A DNA stretch of 14,433 nt from an uncultured Bacilli bacterium (GTDB taxonomy: Bacteria; Bacillota_I; Bacilli_A; RF39; UBA660), in assembly GCA_947629075.1 (NCBI GenBank), contig CANRCI010000029.1:1-14433 (forward strand), in the 5' to 3' direction. Position 1 is the stretch's first letter. Each line of letters begins with the position of its first letter. The position numbers were made by a program, and so were the translations under genes. The notes below the pieces were generated by a model. That model did no database searches. It worked only from the letters and a program-made list of their open reading frames with translations, and was not told where the DNA came from. This document shows, one piece after another, positions 1 through 5,812 of the stretch.

Positions 1-138
1 TATTACATTGGCAAGATTACCAAGGAAAGGTTTATCACAACCACCAAAGTCGTCACAAGCATCGCCTTTTTGTTGTAAACAGATAATGTTTTCTAATATT
101 TTGACAAAGCATGAACAATCATTGTTATTTGTACACAT
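1..138 (-). CDS. CotY/CotZ-like spore coat protein (N-terminal part, cut by window edge)
   Basis: Reading the minus strand from the ATG at 136-138 gives an open frame of 46 codons running off the left edge. The start has a strong AAGGAG ribosome binding site at about 146-151. The peptide begins MCTNNND and is Cys-rich: a CSC pair near the N-terminus, then a hydrophobic helix containing ILENI and LQQK, then an Asp-rich stretch with two more Cys ending in GCDKPFLGN. That order, Cys pair, IL..I..LQ helix, C...GC-PFLG, resembles the start of CotY/CotZ-type coat proteins, which form the cross-linked crust or outer coat of Bacilli endospores. The family call is from memory of the pattern and only the N-terminus is visible, so the exact paralogue cannot be given. 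It is transcribed away from the EIIB-like gene at 290. Confidence 0.72.
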   Translation of the reverse strand, partial: MCTNNNDCSCFVKILENIICLQQKGDACDDFGGCDKPFLGNLANVI

Positions 139-268
139 AATTATTCTCCTTTCTTATTATCTAATATAAGATATTCTAAAACACCCATTAGGTGTCGTAT
201 TAATACCCATAATAATCATATTCTTTAGGACAAAAATAAATTATATTTCTTTTTTAAACATAATATAG

Positions 269-274
269 TATAAT
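269..274 (+). promoter_or_regulatory. -10 element for the EIIB-like gene
   Basis: A perfect TATAAT lies 15 bases before the ATG at 290 and is preceded by TAG. At 17 bp upstream there is only a T-rich stretch (246-251), not a good -35. A GGTGAT ribosome binding site follows at 281-286. Confidence 0.5.
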
Positions 275-289
275 TATCTTGGTGATATT

Positions 290-601
290 ATGAGAATTGA
301 ATATATAATTGTTTTAGTAATTATCTTTATCGTTTTACTAGCAGTTTTGAAAGCTGGTAAAAAAGATGCCCATATTGAATTGAATAAATTGGTTGAACTT
401 CTAGGTGGAAAGAACAATATAATTGCAACTGAGACTAATATGTCGCGATTTATTGTTACCTTAAAAGATATATCGATCGTCGATAAAGAAGCTATCCAAA
501 AACTGGGAGCTAAAGGTATTGTTGAAATTGATAATCAATTAAAAATAATATTAGGTCCAGAGAGTAAACAATTGAAAAAATATATCGATGAACTTAAATA
601 A
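290..601 (+). CDS. Membrane-anchored PTS EIIB-like protein lacking the active-site Cys
   Basis: This 103-residue protein has one N-terminal membrane helix (about residues 5-20), a short basic linker, and a domain (about 26-102) that follows the glucose-family PTS EIIB fold. The visible matches are the LGG turn at 38-40, an SRFIVTLKD strand at 52-60 where EIIB has TRLRVTVKD, and LGAKGIVEI...KIILGP at 72-90. In real EIIB domains a Cys three residues before the strand Arg is phosphorylated; here that position is Asn50 (Asn-Met-Ser-Arg). It therefore cannot carry the usual phosphocysteine. No EIIC, EIIA or HPr gene is nearby. A regulatory or structural role at the membrane is possible but unproven. 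The start has a GGTGAT ribosome binding site and a TATAAT just upstream. There is no clear terminator before the kinase gene 75 bp downstream. Confidence 0.75.
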   Translation: MRIEYIIVLVIIFIVLLAVLKAGKKDAHIELNKLVELLGGKNNIIATETNMSRFIVTLKDISIVDKEAIQKLGAKGIVEIDNQLKIILGPESKQLKKYIDELK

Positions 602-638
602 TTCGATAAAAAAATTTAAAATTCGACAAATTATGACA
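602..638 (+). promoter_or_regulatory. Candidate Spo0A-box array
   Basis: A perfect TTCGACA (the reverse complement of the TGTCGAA Spo0A box) sits at 622-628. A one-mismatch copy, TTCGATA, starts 20 bp earlier at 602. A weaker TATGACA starts 10 bp later at 632. All three have the same orientation and the same helical face, and they overlap the -35 region of the TATAAT at 650-655. The Spo0A assignment is inference from the consensus. Confidence 0.45.
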
Positions 639-649
639 AAATAAATTCA

Positions 650-655
650 TATAAT
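650..655 (+). promoter_or_regulatory. -10 element for the sensor kinase gene
   Basis: TATAAT lies 21 bases before the kinase ATG. No TTGACA-like -35 lies at 16-18 bp spacing; that zone is occupied by the TTCGACA/TATGACA repeats. This is the arrangement expected of an activator-dependent sigma-A promoter. Confidence 0.5.
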
Positions 656-676
656 ACTTTTGAAAGAAGGGATTAT

Positions 677-1894
677 ATGAGTTTTTATTATGATTTAATA
701 ATCAGAGCTATTGTTGTCTTATTTCCATTTCTTATGTATGTTACTATATCGACTTTACTTATTGCTGAAAATAAAAAGAGTATCAGTTTTTTAATATTTA
801 GTATCATTTCTTTCATCTTAGGAATAAGTTTTAATAATATGTTTTTAATAACGTCTTGTTTTTTGTTCATATCTCTGATGTTTTTATATTTAAAGGGGTA
901 TTTTAAAACATCTCTTTTGATGAGTTTAGCTATATTGATATTAAATTATAGATATAATTATCTATATCTCATCGTTTTATTTGAACTGATTACTTATTTA
1001 TTTATCTATTTGTTATTAGAGAAAAAAATAAGAGGAATTAATCTATTAAAAATATTTACTTTTATAAGAATAATTTCTTTTTCTTTTATGATGTTTTACA
1101 GTTTATATAACGATATTGAAGTAAGTTTTATCATGGTTTTATATACATCTTTGATCTATTATCTATCAGTGATTTTCGTATATACTATCATTAGAGAAAG
1201 CGACAGTATTATCTGTTTAAAAAATGTCGTTTTGGAATTAGAAAAAGAAAAAAATATTAAAAATTATCTATTTAAAGTTGCTCATGAAGTAAAAAATCCT
1301 ATTGCAGTTTGTAAGGGATATTTAGACATGTTAGAGCTAAATAGAGATAATACTTCTAAGTATTTACCGATCATCAAAAAAGAAATTGAAAGAACTATGG
1401 TTTTGATGAGTGATTATTTAGACTATTCAAAAATTAAATTGGATTTTGAGGTAATGGACTTAAATTTGTTATTGGAGGATGTTAAAGATGTTTTGAGTTG
1501 TTTAATCGAGGGGATGAATGCTAAGTTTACAATTCAATATTTAGATGGCGAAGAGTTTATTCTCGGTGATTTTAACCGTTTGAAACAAGTATTTATCAAT
1601 TTGATAAAGAATAGTGTTGAATCTTTTGATAAGGATGAAAAGATAGTTGATGTCAAGATTATGGATAAGAATAAGTACATTTCAGTTCTCATCAGCGATA
1701 ATGGTTGTGGGATGCAAAAAGATGAGTTGAAGCAAGTCGGAACGATGTTCTATTCAACTAAGGATAATGGAACGGGAATAGGGGTATCTTTTTCTAAAGA
1801 TATAATCGAGAAACATCACGGTAAGATTACTTATTATTCTAAATATGGTAAGGGAACACAAGTAGAAGTTTTGTTACCGAAGATAAACATTTAA
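677..1894 (+). CDS. Membrane sensor histidine kinase (sporulation-kinase-like, orphan)
   Basis: This 405-residue protein is a multi-pass sensor histidine kinase. The first 170 or so residues are almost entirely hydrophobic and form roughly six or seven membrane helices with no large extracellular domain. A short charged helix leads to the dimerisation/phosphoacceptor segment with the H box HEVKNP, whose His203 should be the phosphorylated residue. The ATPase domain follows, with an N box (N308 and N312 in FINLIKNSVES), a G1 box DNGCGM starting at D341 and a G2 box GTGIG starting at G365. No response regulator gene lies next to it. The all-membrane sensor domain, the HEVKNP box and the lack of a partner recall the Bacillus KinB/KinC-type kinases that feed the Spo0A phosphorelay, but that role is inference. 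The ribosome binding site is GAAGGG, and candidate Spo0A boxes lie in the promoter. Confidence 0.9.
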   Translation: MSFYYDLIIRAIVVLFPFLMYVTISTLLIAENKKSISFLIFSIISFILGISFNNMFLITSCFLFISLMFLYLKGYFKTSLLMSLAILILNYRYNYLYLIVLFELITYLFIYLLLEKKIRGINLLKIFTFIRIISFSFMMFYSLYNDIEVSFIMVLYTSLIYYLSVIFVYTIIRESDSIICLKNVVLELEKEKNIKNYLFKVAHEVKNPIAVCKGYLDMLELNRDNTSKYLPIIKKEIERTMVLMSDYLDYSKIKLDFEVMDLNLLLEDVKDVLSCLIEGMNAKFTIQYLDGEEFILGDFNRLKQVFINLIKNSVESFDKDEKIVDVKIMDKNKYISVLISDNGCGMQKDELKQVGTMFYSTKDNGTGIGVSFSKDIIEKHHGKITYYSKYGKGTQVEVLLPKINI

Positions 1895-1915
1895 CTTTTA
1901 AACTGATTAATTTAT

Positions 1916-1924
1916 TGATATAAT
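1916..1924 (+). promoter_or_regulatory. Extended -10 promoter for the CHAP gene
   Basis: TGATATAAT is a perfect extended -10 element 21 bases before the chosen ATG at 1946. No convincing -35 is present. It separates this unit from the kinase gene, whose end has no hairpin terminator. Confidence 0.55.
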
Positions 1925-1945
1925 TAACCTGTAGAGGTGAATGTT

Positions 1946-2869
1946 ATGTACATGTTACTTTGTGAAGAATACGGAATACTTAGTGTAATATCGTTTGTCA
2001 AAGCAATTCTAGAAGTCATTTCTATCGCTGTACCAATTGCCTTAATAATTATGATGGCGATTGAGATATCAAAAGTGGTATTTAATCCCGATGCTAAGGT
2101 TATTAAGAAAACGATTAGTAGTGTTGTCGCTAAAAGTATTGCAACTGTGGCCGTCTTTTTTGTTCCGCTGTTAGTCAACTTGGTAATGGGAATGTTGGGA
2201 ATGGCTAATGTAGAAGAGAGTACTTGTTGGATAAATGCTAACACTACATATTTACGCGAGTTAAAAGAAGCTAATAAATTGAAAGAAGCTGAGGAAGCTA
2301 AGAAAAATGCCGAAATAAAGCGTCAAGCAAAAGAAGAAAGAGAGCGTATCAATGCTCACCGTGAACAACTGCGTAAAGAAGCTTTTGAAAACGCTAAAGG
2401 TGGTAGTGGTGCCAAACTAGTTGAAGTAGCTCAAAACGAGTATAACAGCTATGCATCTAGCAATCATGTAGCGGGAAGACCTAATAAATATACCCGTGGA
2501 TATGGTGCAATTGGAGGATCGTATTCTTATGAGTGGTGTGCTGCTTTCGTCTGGTGGGTATCTAATGAAGCGGGGGTTTACCCTAAAAAAGTAACTTATA
2601 AAACAGCTGGTGTTCAGCAGTATATAAATTATTTTAAAAACAACAATGATGGTAACCATTATGAAAGCTCCAAAGCTTATGGTGGAAATTACACACCAAA
2701 AGCAGGAGATTACATCTTCGCCAATTATGGGGGACACATCGGTATCGTCAAAGGTGTAAATGGTAACCAAGTACTATACCTTCATGGAAATTGTGGTAAT
2801 GACCGAGTATGTGATTCCGGATTGAATATGAATGATGCCGAGATAGTTGGATATGGAGTTTGGAGTTAG
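1946..2869 (+). CDS. Two-TM hairpin, coiled-coil and CHAP-domain protein
   Basis: The start is placed at the ATG 1946, because the longer frame from GTG 1937 would begin inside the ribosome binding site AGAGGTGA (1933-1940). The 307-residue product has two membrane helices (about 16-40 and 60-84) joined by a Lys-rich loop, then a charged, Ala/Glu/Lys-rich coiled coil (about 103-150) and a C-terminal CHAP domain (about 155-307). The positive loop predicts both ends outside the cell, so the CHAP domain would face the wall. CHAP domains are amidases or endopeptidases of peptidoglycan. Cys198 (in EWCAAF) and His264 (in GGHIGIV) are in place. The usual Glu sixteen or so residues after the His is His280, followed by the expected Asn282. 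The hairpin resembles small pilin-like (VirB2/TrbC-type) membrane proteins, which is a guess from shape. A lipoprotein gene follows 5 bp downstream. Confidence 0.82.
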   Translation: MYMLLCEEYGILSVISFVKAILEVISIAVPIALIIMMAIEISKVVFNPDAKVIKKTISSVVAKSIATVAVFFVPLLVNLVMGMLGMANVEESTCWINANTTYLRELKEANKLKEAEEAKKNAEIKRQAKEERERINAHREQLRKEAFENAKGGSGAKLVEVAQNEYNSYASSNHVAGRPNKYTRGYGAIGGSYSYEWCAAFVWWVSNEAGVYPKKVTYKTAGVQQYINYFKNNNDGNHYESSKAYGGNYTPKAGDYIFANYGGHIGIVKGVNGNQVLYLHGNCGNDRVCDSGLNMNDAEIVGYGVWS

Positions 2870-2874
2870 TGGTT

Positions 2875-3543
2875 ATGAATAAAAAGTATTTATTGATTGT
2901 TATATGTTTAACATTTCTTTTCACGGGTTGTACGGCCAATTACAAATTAAATTATGTCGATGGTAAGTTTACTGAAAATCTCGAATTGATCGGTGATGGC
3001 ATGTTAGGAAGTGATTTTCCAACTTATGAAGAAGCGAGAAAAGATGGAGTAATTGCTACTAAAAATTCTAAAGAAAAGTTTACTTTATCGGAAGATAGTA
3101 ATGAAAAGCAAGCCTTCTTGACTCACAAACTGAAAAATGTCAAACTCGAAGATTTACGCGTTGCTTCTAGTTGCTTCTCATTGAGTAGTTATGATGAAAC
3201 AGATGATTACTATTACCTTTCATTGTTCGGAACTTATTATTGCCAAGACCGAATTGATGAGGGAACATTTGAGTTGGTAACTGATAGTAAAGTGTTATTA
3301 CAAAATGCTGATAAGCAAGAACGTAAAGGTAACAAAATGGTTTACACCTGGGATTTGATGAGTGATAAAATTGCCAAAGATGGCATTACATTCGAAGTAA
3401 GTAAAAACATCAAGAATACATCTGTTGAAAATGTAACCGGATCTAATTCGACAATGACAACTATCAAAATAGTTATTGGCGTAGTATTCATAATCATCGC
3501 CATAGGTACTGTTTTATATTTACGTAAAAGAGCCGAAGAATAA
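2875..3543 (+). CDS. Lipoprotein with C-terminal membrane helix, function unknown
   Basis: The ATG at 2875 is preferred over an in-frame TTG at 2860. It is 9 bases after a GGAG inside the end of the CHAP gene and gives a clean lipoprotein signal peptide: MNKK, a hydrophobic core, then FTGC with Cys19 as the lipidated residue. The 222-residue product has an extracellular region of about 175 residues, rich in Tyr, Asp and Lys and with a pair of Cys in the middle. It ends with a membrane helix (about 195-216) and a basic KRAEE tail. It would thus be held at the membrane by both a lipid and a helix, a layout shared with LppM-type lipoproteins, although no family is recognised with confidence. It shares a transcription unit with the CHAP protein, so a joint role at the cell wall is likely. 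Its last codons form half of the terminator hairpin. Confidence 0.72.
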   Translation: MNKKYLLIVICLTFLFTGCTANYKLNYVDGKFTENLELIGDGMLGSDFPTYEEARKDGVIATKNSKEKFTLSEDSNEKQAFLTHKLKNVKLEDLRVASSCFSLSSYDETDDYYYLSLFGTYYCQDRIDEGTFELVTDSKVLLQNADKQERKGNKMVYTWDLMSDKIAKDGITFEVSKNIKNTSVENVTGSNSTMTTIKIVIGVVFIIIAIGTVLYLRKRAEE

Positions 3544-3559
3544 TTGGCTCTTCTTTTTT
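3528..3559 (+). terminator. Rho-independent terminator after the lipoprotein gene
   Basis: AAGAGCC (3528-3534) pairs with GGCTCTT (3546-3552) across an 11-base loop, followed by a T run at 3554-3559. The stop codon (3541-3543) lies in the loop, so the left arm is coding sequence. Confidence 0.85.
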
Positions 3560-3576
3560 AATTAAATCAATTATAG

Positions 3577-3582
3577 TATAAT
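3577..3582 (+). promoter_or_regulatory. -10 element for the PrsW/PAP2 operon
   Basis: TATAAT, preceded by TAG as at the promoter at 269, lies 50 bases before the PrsW ATG. The position 17 bp upstream is just the T run of the preceding terminator, so the -35 is poor. Confidence 0.5.
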
Positions 3583-3632
3583 AAAATTAATATAAGTTAT
3601 CGGTTAACTAAATGATAAGAGAAGGTGATTAA

Positions 3633-4493
3633 ATGGATTATGTAGTAAAAAGTATAGCTCTTTTCATAGCCGTTTTACCAGTAATCATTTTAGGAAAATA
3701 TATATACAATAAAGATACGGTTGAAAAAGAACCAATTCCACTTCTTTTATTACTTTTTCTCGGAGGTATTTTATCAACTCTTTTAACGGTCTTGATGTCG
3801 TATACTCTTTTTACTTATGTTCCATTTTTCAAAATAGCGAAATTTAAATTGAATTTTATCGAATGCTTTATTTCAGTATTCTTTGGTATTGGCATGATTG
3901 AAGAGATGTCCAAATGGATATTTACTTTCGTCATAGCGTGGAACAATAAAGAGTTTAATCACATCTATGATGCGATTGTCTACTGTGTCTTTGTCTCTTT
4001 AGGATTTGCTTGTTTTGAAAATATATTATATGTCTTATTCGCTAATGAAAACATTATTAGGACAGCTCTCCTTAGAGCTTTTACTGCAGTACCGGGTCAT
4101 GCTTTTTATGGAATGTTAATGGGATATTACTTGGGATTGTCAAAGCTTTCATACATCAATAAAGATAAACATCGCTATCGCAAATATCTATTATTAAGTA
4201 TGTTTGTTCCAGTTTTAGTTCATACACTATACGATTATATTTTAATGGTCAATGTCGGAATAGATGAGACTATATTGACTTTGTTTTTTAACCTATATGT
4301 CGTTGGCCTTTTCTTGTTTGCCTATTCTAAAATTAAAAAATTATCTAAAGTTACAGTTATGATGATAAATAATTCTAATACTGAAATCTTTCCAGTATAC
4401 GGAGTTTTTGGTTCTAGAAAAAAACGTAAAGAAGAGAAGAGTGTCATCGAAGAACATACTAGTCAAATTAATATTGGAAAAGGTGAAGTATGA
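3633..4493 (+). CDS. PrsW-family intramembrane protease
   Basis: This is a 286-residue, multi-pass membrane protein with every hallmark of the PrsW family. The motifs are EEMSK (E90, E91, K94), FEN (E129, N130), PGH (H156) and HTLYD (H197, Y200, D201), all at or near membrane helices. The N-terminus has the typical sequence of a basic linker with Asp and Glu-Pro after the first helix (NKDTVEKEP). In Bacillus subtilis PrsW makes the site-1 cut of the anti-sigma factor RsiW in response to envelope stress. Whether this one cleaves an anti-sigma factor is unknown, as no sigma/anti-sigma pair lies in the window. The last 45 or so residues are a basic cytoplasmic tail. The ribosome binding site is GAAGGTGAT, and the gene overlaps the PAP2 gene by four bases. 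Confidence 0.88.
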   Translation: MDYVVKSIALFIAVLPVIILGKYIYNKDTVEKEPIPLLLLLFLGGILSTLLTVLMSYTLFTYVPFFKIAKFKLNFIECFISVFFGIGMIEEMSKWIFTFVIAWNNKEFNHIYDAIVYCVFVSLGFACFENILYVLFANENIIRTALLRAFTAVPGHAFYGMLMGYYLGLSKLSYINKDKHRYRKYLLLSMFVPVLVHTLYDYILMVNVGIDETILTLFFNLYVVGLFLFAYSKIKKLSKVTVMMINNSNTEIFPVYGVFGSRKKRKEEKSVIEEHTSQINIGKGEV

Positions 4494-5119
4494 AAAAGAA
4501 GTTGAAGCAAAAATGGATTTGGTTGATAACTCTATCGATAATTTCTATTCTGATAGCAAGTTTAGTTTTATTAAAAAGAGCAGATCCCTTTGATATTATC
4601 ATTACTAAAAATGTATCACTAATTAGAAACGATGTGTTAACTATAATTTTTAAAGTTATTACTAACTTGATCCATCCCATAACTGTAGTCTTGATATTAG
4701 TAATCTTTGCTATATGGGTTCGCAATAAGAAAATAGTTTTCTATACTTTGTGGAATTTAGTCAATGCTTTACTAATTAATGGTTTATTAAAGGTTATTTT
4801 CACTAGAGAAAGACCACTTGAATATATGCTTATCGATGAGAAAGGTTATAGTTTTCCTTCCGCCCACAGTATGGTTGCGGTCGCATTCTTTGGCTTTTTC
4901 ATCTATCAAATTTGGCATACTAAAATAAAAAAAGAATTTAAATACTTGTATTCAATTCTTTTATTGATTGTAATTATAGCCATCTGTTTTAGTCGAATAT
5001 ACTTAGGAGTTCATTACTTTACTGATGTATTTGCTGGAGCTATAATATCGTGTTGTTATTTAATTCTTTTTACCAATTATATCGAAGATTACATTTATAA
5101 AAAAAGAAGTCGTAAGTGA
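4490..5119 (+). CDS. PAP2-family membrane lipid phosphatase
   Basis: This is a 209-residue membrane protein with the three-part PAP2 phosphatase signature. The motifs are K-x6-RP (K101, R108, P109), PSAH (123-126) and SR-x5-H-x3-D (S168, R169, H175, D179). His175 should be the nucleophile and His126 the acid. About six membrane helices and this length fit the PgpB/BcrC-type enzymes that dephosphorylate undecaprenyl pyrophosphate or phosphatidylglycerol phosphate outside the membrane. The substrate cannot be decided from sequence. The ATG overlaps the PrsW stop (ATGA), so the two are translationally coupled, pointing to a shared envelope or bacitracin-type stress role. A hairpin terminator begins within the last codons. 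Confidence 0.9.
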   Translation: MKKKLKQKWIWLITLSIISILIASLVLLKRADPFDIIITKNVSLIRNDVLTIIFKVITNLIHPITVVLILVIFAIWVRNKKIVFYTLWNLVNALLINGLLKVIFTRERPLEYMLIDEKGYSFPSAHSMVAVAFFGFFIYQIWHTKIKKEFKYLYSILLLIVIIAICFSRIYLGVHYFTDVFAGAIISCCYLILFTNYIEDYIYKKRSRK

Positions 5120-5126
5120 CTTCTTT
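5103..5126. terminator. Bidirectional terminator between convergent genes
   Basis: AAAGAAGTC (5103-5111) and GACTTCTTT (5118-5126) form a perfect 9-bp stem with a 6-base loop. The A run before it and T run after it let it serve both the PAP2 gene (+) and the convergent gene (-). The PAP2 stop codon is in the hairpin. Confidence 0.85.
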
Positions 5127-5686
5127 TAAATATGTTCTTCTTTTTTATAAAAGAATTTATCATTAGAGTATTCATCTAAAGTTTTTAGAGGTACTTTAAA
5201 CGACTCTAAAGATTTACCGTTATTTCTAATTGTTATCTGTAGATATGTCTGGTCAAAATTATCGATTATTTCATCTGTAAAATATTGATTAAAGCCATTA
5301 GCCTCACTGAGTGATATTTGATAGTTATCAAAATATTTTTTAACACTGTTATTATCGGTAGAACTGTTATCAGTAAAAATAGCTTTGCCATCGTAGTACA
5401 ACGAAATGATAAAATCGTAATCGTCACTTGGTCTTTCACTATCTAAATATCTAAAATCAGTTAAATTTAAAGTATTTCTTTCATTCGTAAACGTAGCATT
5501 TCCACTTATCGTGAAAGTATCACTTTCATAAGTAAATAGTAGATGTCTAAACTCGTGATAGTTAGAGAAAAAGTAGATTGTTAAATAGACGATTACTATT
5601 AATAAAAATAAAAGTATTGTTAAAAAAACATTTCGTGGTAATTCGACAAAACTTACTTCTTTGTATTTATATTTTCTACCAAACAT
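5126..5686 (-). CDS. Single-pass membrane protein, function unknown
   Basis: This 186-residue protein is not recognised. It has a basic N-terminus (about 1-18, with several Lys/Arg), one long membrane helix (about 20-43), then about 140 residues predicted to be extracellular. That part is acidic, Asn/Asp/Ser/Tyr-rich and beta-prone, with several xTFTISG-like alternating strands and no Cys. It looks like a small anchored beta-sandwich, but no catalytic motif is visible. The start at 5684-5686 has a GGGTGAT ribosome binding site and a TATAAT-type promoter upstream, divergent from the zinc-ribbon gene. Both divergent genes encode an anchor helix with an extracellular beta-rich domain, so they may act in the same compartment; this is only context. 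Confidence 0.7.
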   Translation of the reverse strand: MFGRKYKYKEVSFVELPRNVFLTILLFLLIVIVYLTIYFFSNYHEFRHLLFTYESDTFTISGNATFTNERNTLNLTDFRYLDSERPSDDYDFIISLYYDGKAIFTDNSSTDNNSVKKYFDNYQISLSEANGFNQYFTDEIIDNFDQTYLQITIRNNGKSLESFKVPLKTLDEYSNDKFFYKKEEHI

Positions 5687-5703
5687 AACATCACCCTATA
5701 GTA

Positions 5704-5712
5704 ATTATAACA
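5704..5712 (-). promoter_or_regulatory. Extended -10 promoter on the minus strand
   Basis: Read on the minus strand this is TGTTATAAT, 17 bases before the start codon of the 5126-5686 gene, with the GGGTGAT ribosome binding site between them. No clear -35 is seen. Confidence 0.5.
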
Positions 5713-5759
5713 TAATAATTGAGTATCTAAGAACACTAAAAGAAACTTTTATAAATTTA

Positions 5760-5788
5760 TTAACATATTTAGAAAAGTATGTTAAAAT
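5760..5788 (+). promoter_or_regulatory. Sigma-A promoter with embedded inverted repeat
   Basis: TTAACA (5760-5765) and TAAAAT (5783-5788) are separated by exactly 17 bp, a good -35/-10 pair for the gene at 5813. A perfect 8-bp inverted repeat, TTAACATA (5760-5767) and TATGTTAA (5778-5785), covers both promoter hexamers and is a plausible operator. The operator role is inference. Confidence 0.6.
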
Positions 5789-5812
5789 TAAGATTATGAT
5801 AGAGGTGAATTT

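Noticed and set aside
138..260. Sigma-K or sigma-E promoter for the coat gene
   Set aside because: A CTTATATTA on the minus strand resembles the sigma-K -10, but the nearest AC-containing -35 is about 20 bp away rather than 16-17.
1937..1945. GTG start for the CHAP protein
   Set aside because: The GTG is part of the ribosome binding site AGAGGTGA; the ATG at 1946 has proper spacing.
2417..2770. Long antisense open frame inside the CHAP gene
   Set aside because: It lies wholly within a gene with clear catalytic motifs, has no ribosome binding site and encodes no recognisable domain.
5640..5650. Additional Spo0A box TTCGACA
   Set aside because: It is inside a coding region, encoding Val-Glu, as is another copy near 14277; neither is in a promoter or in a phased series.
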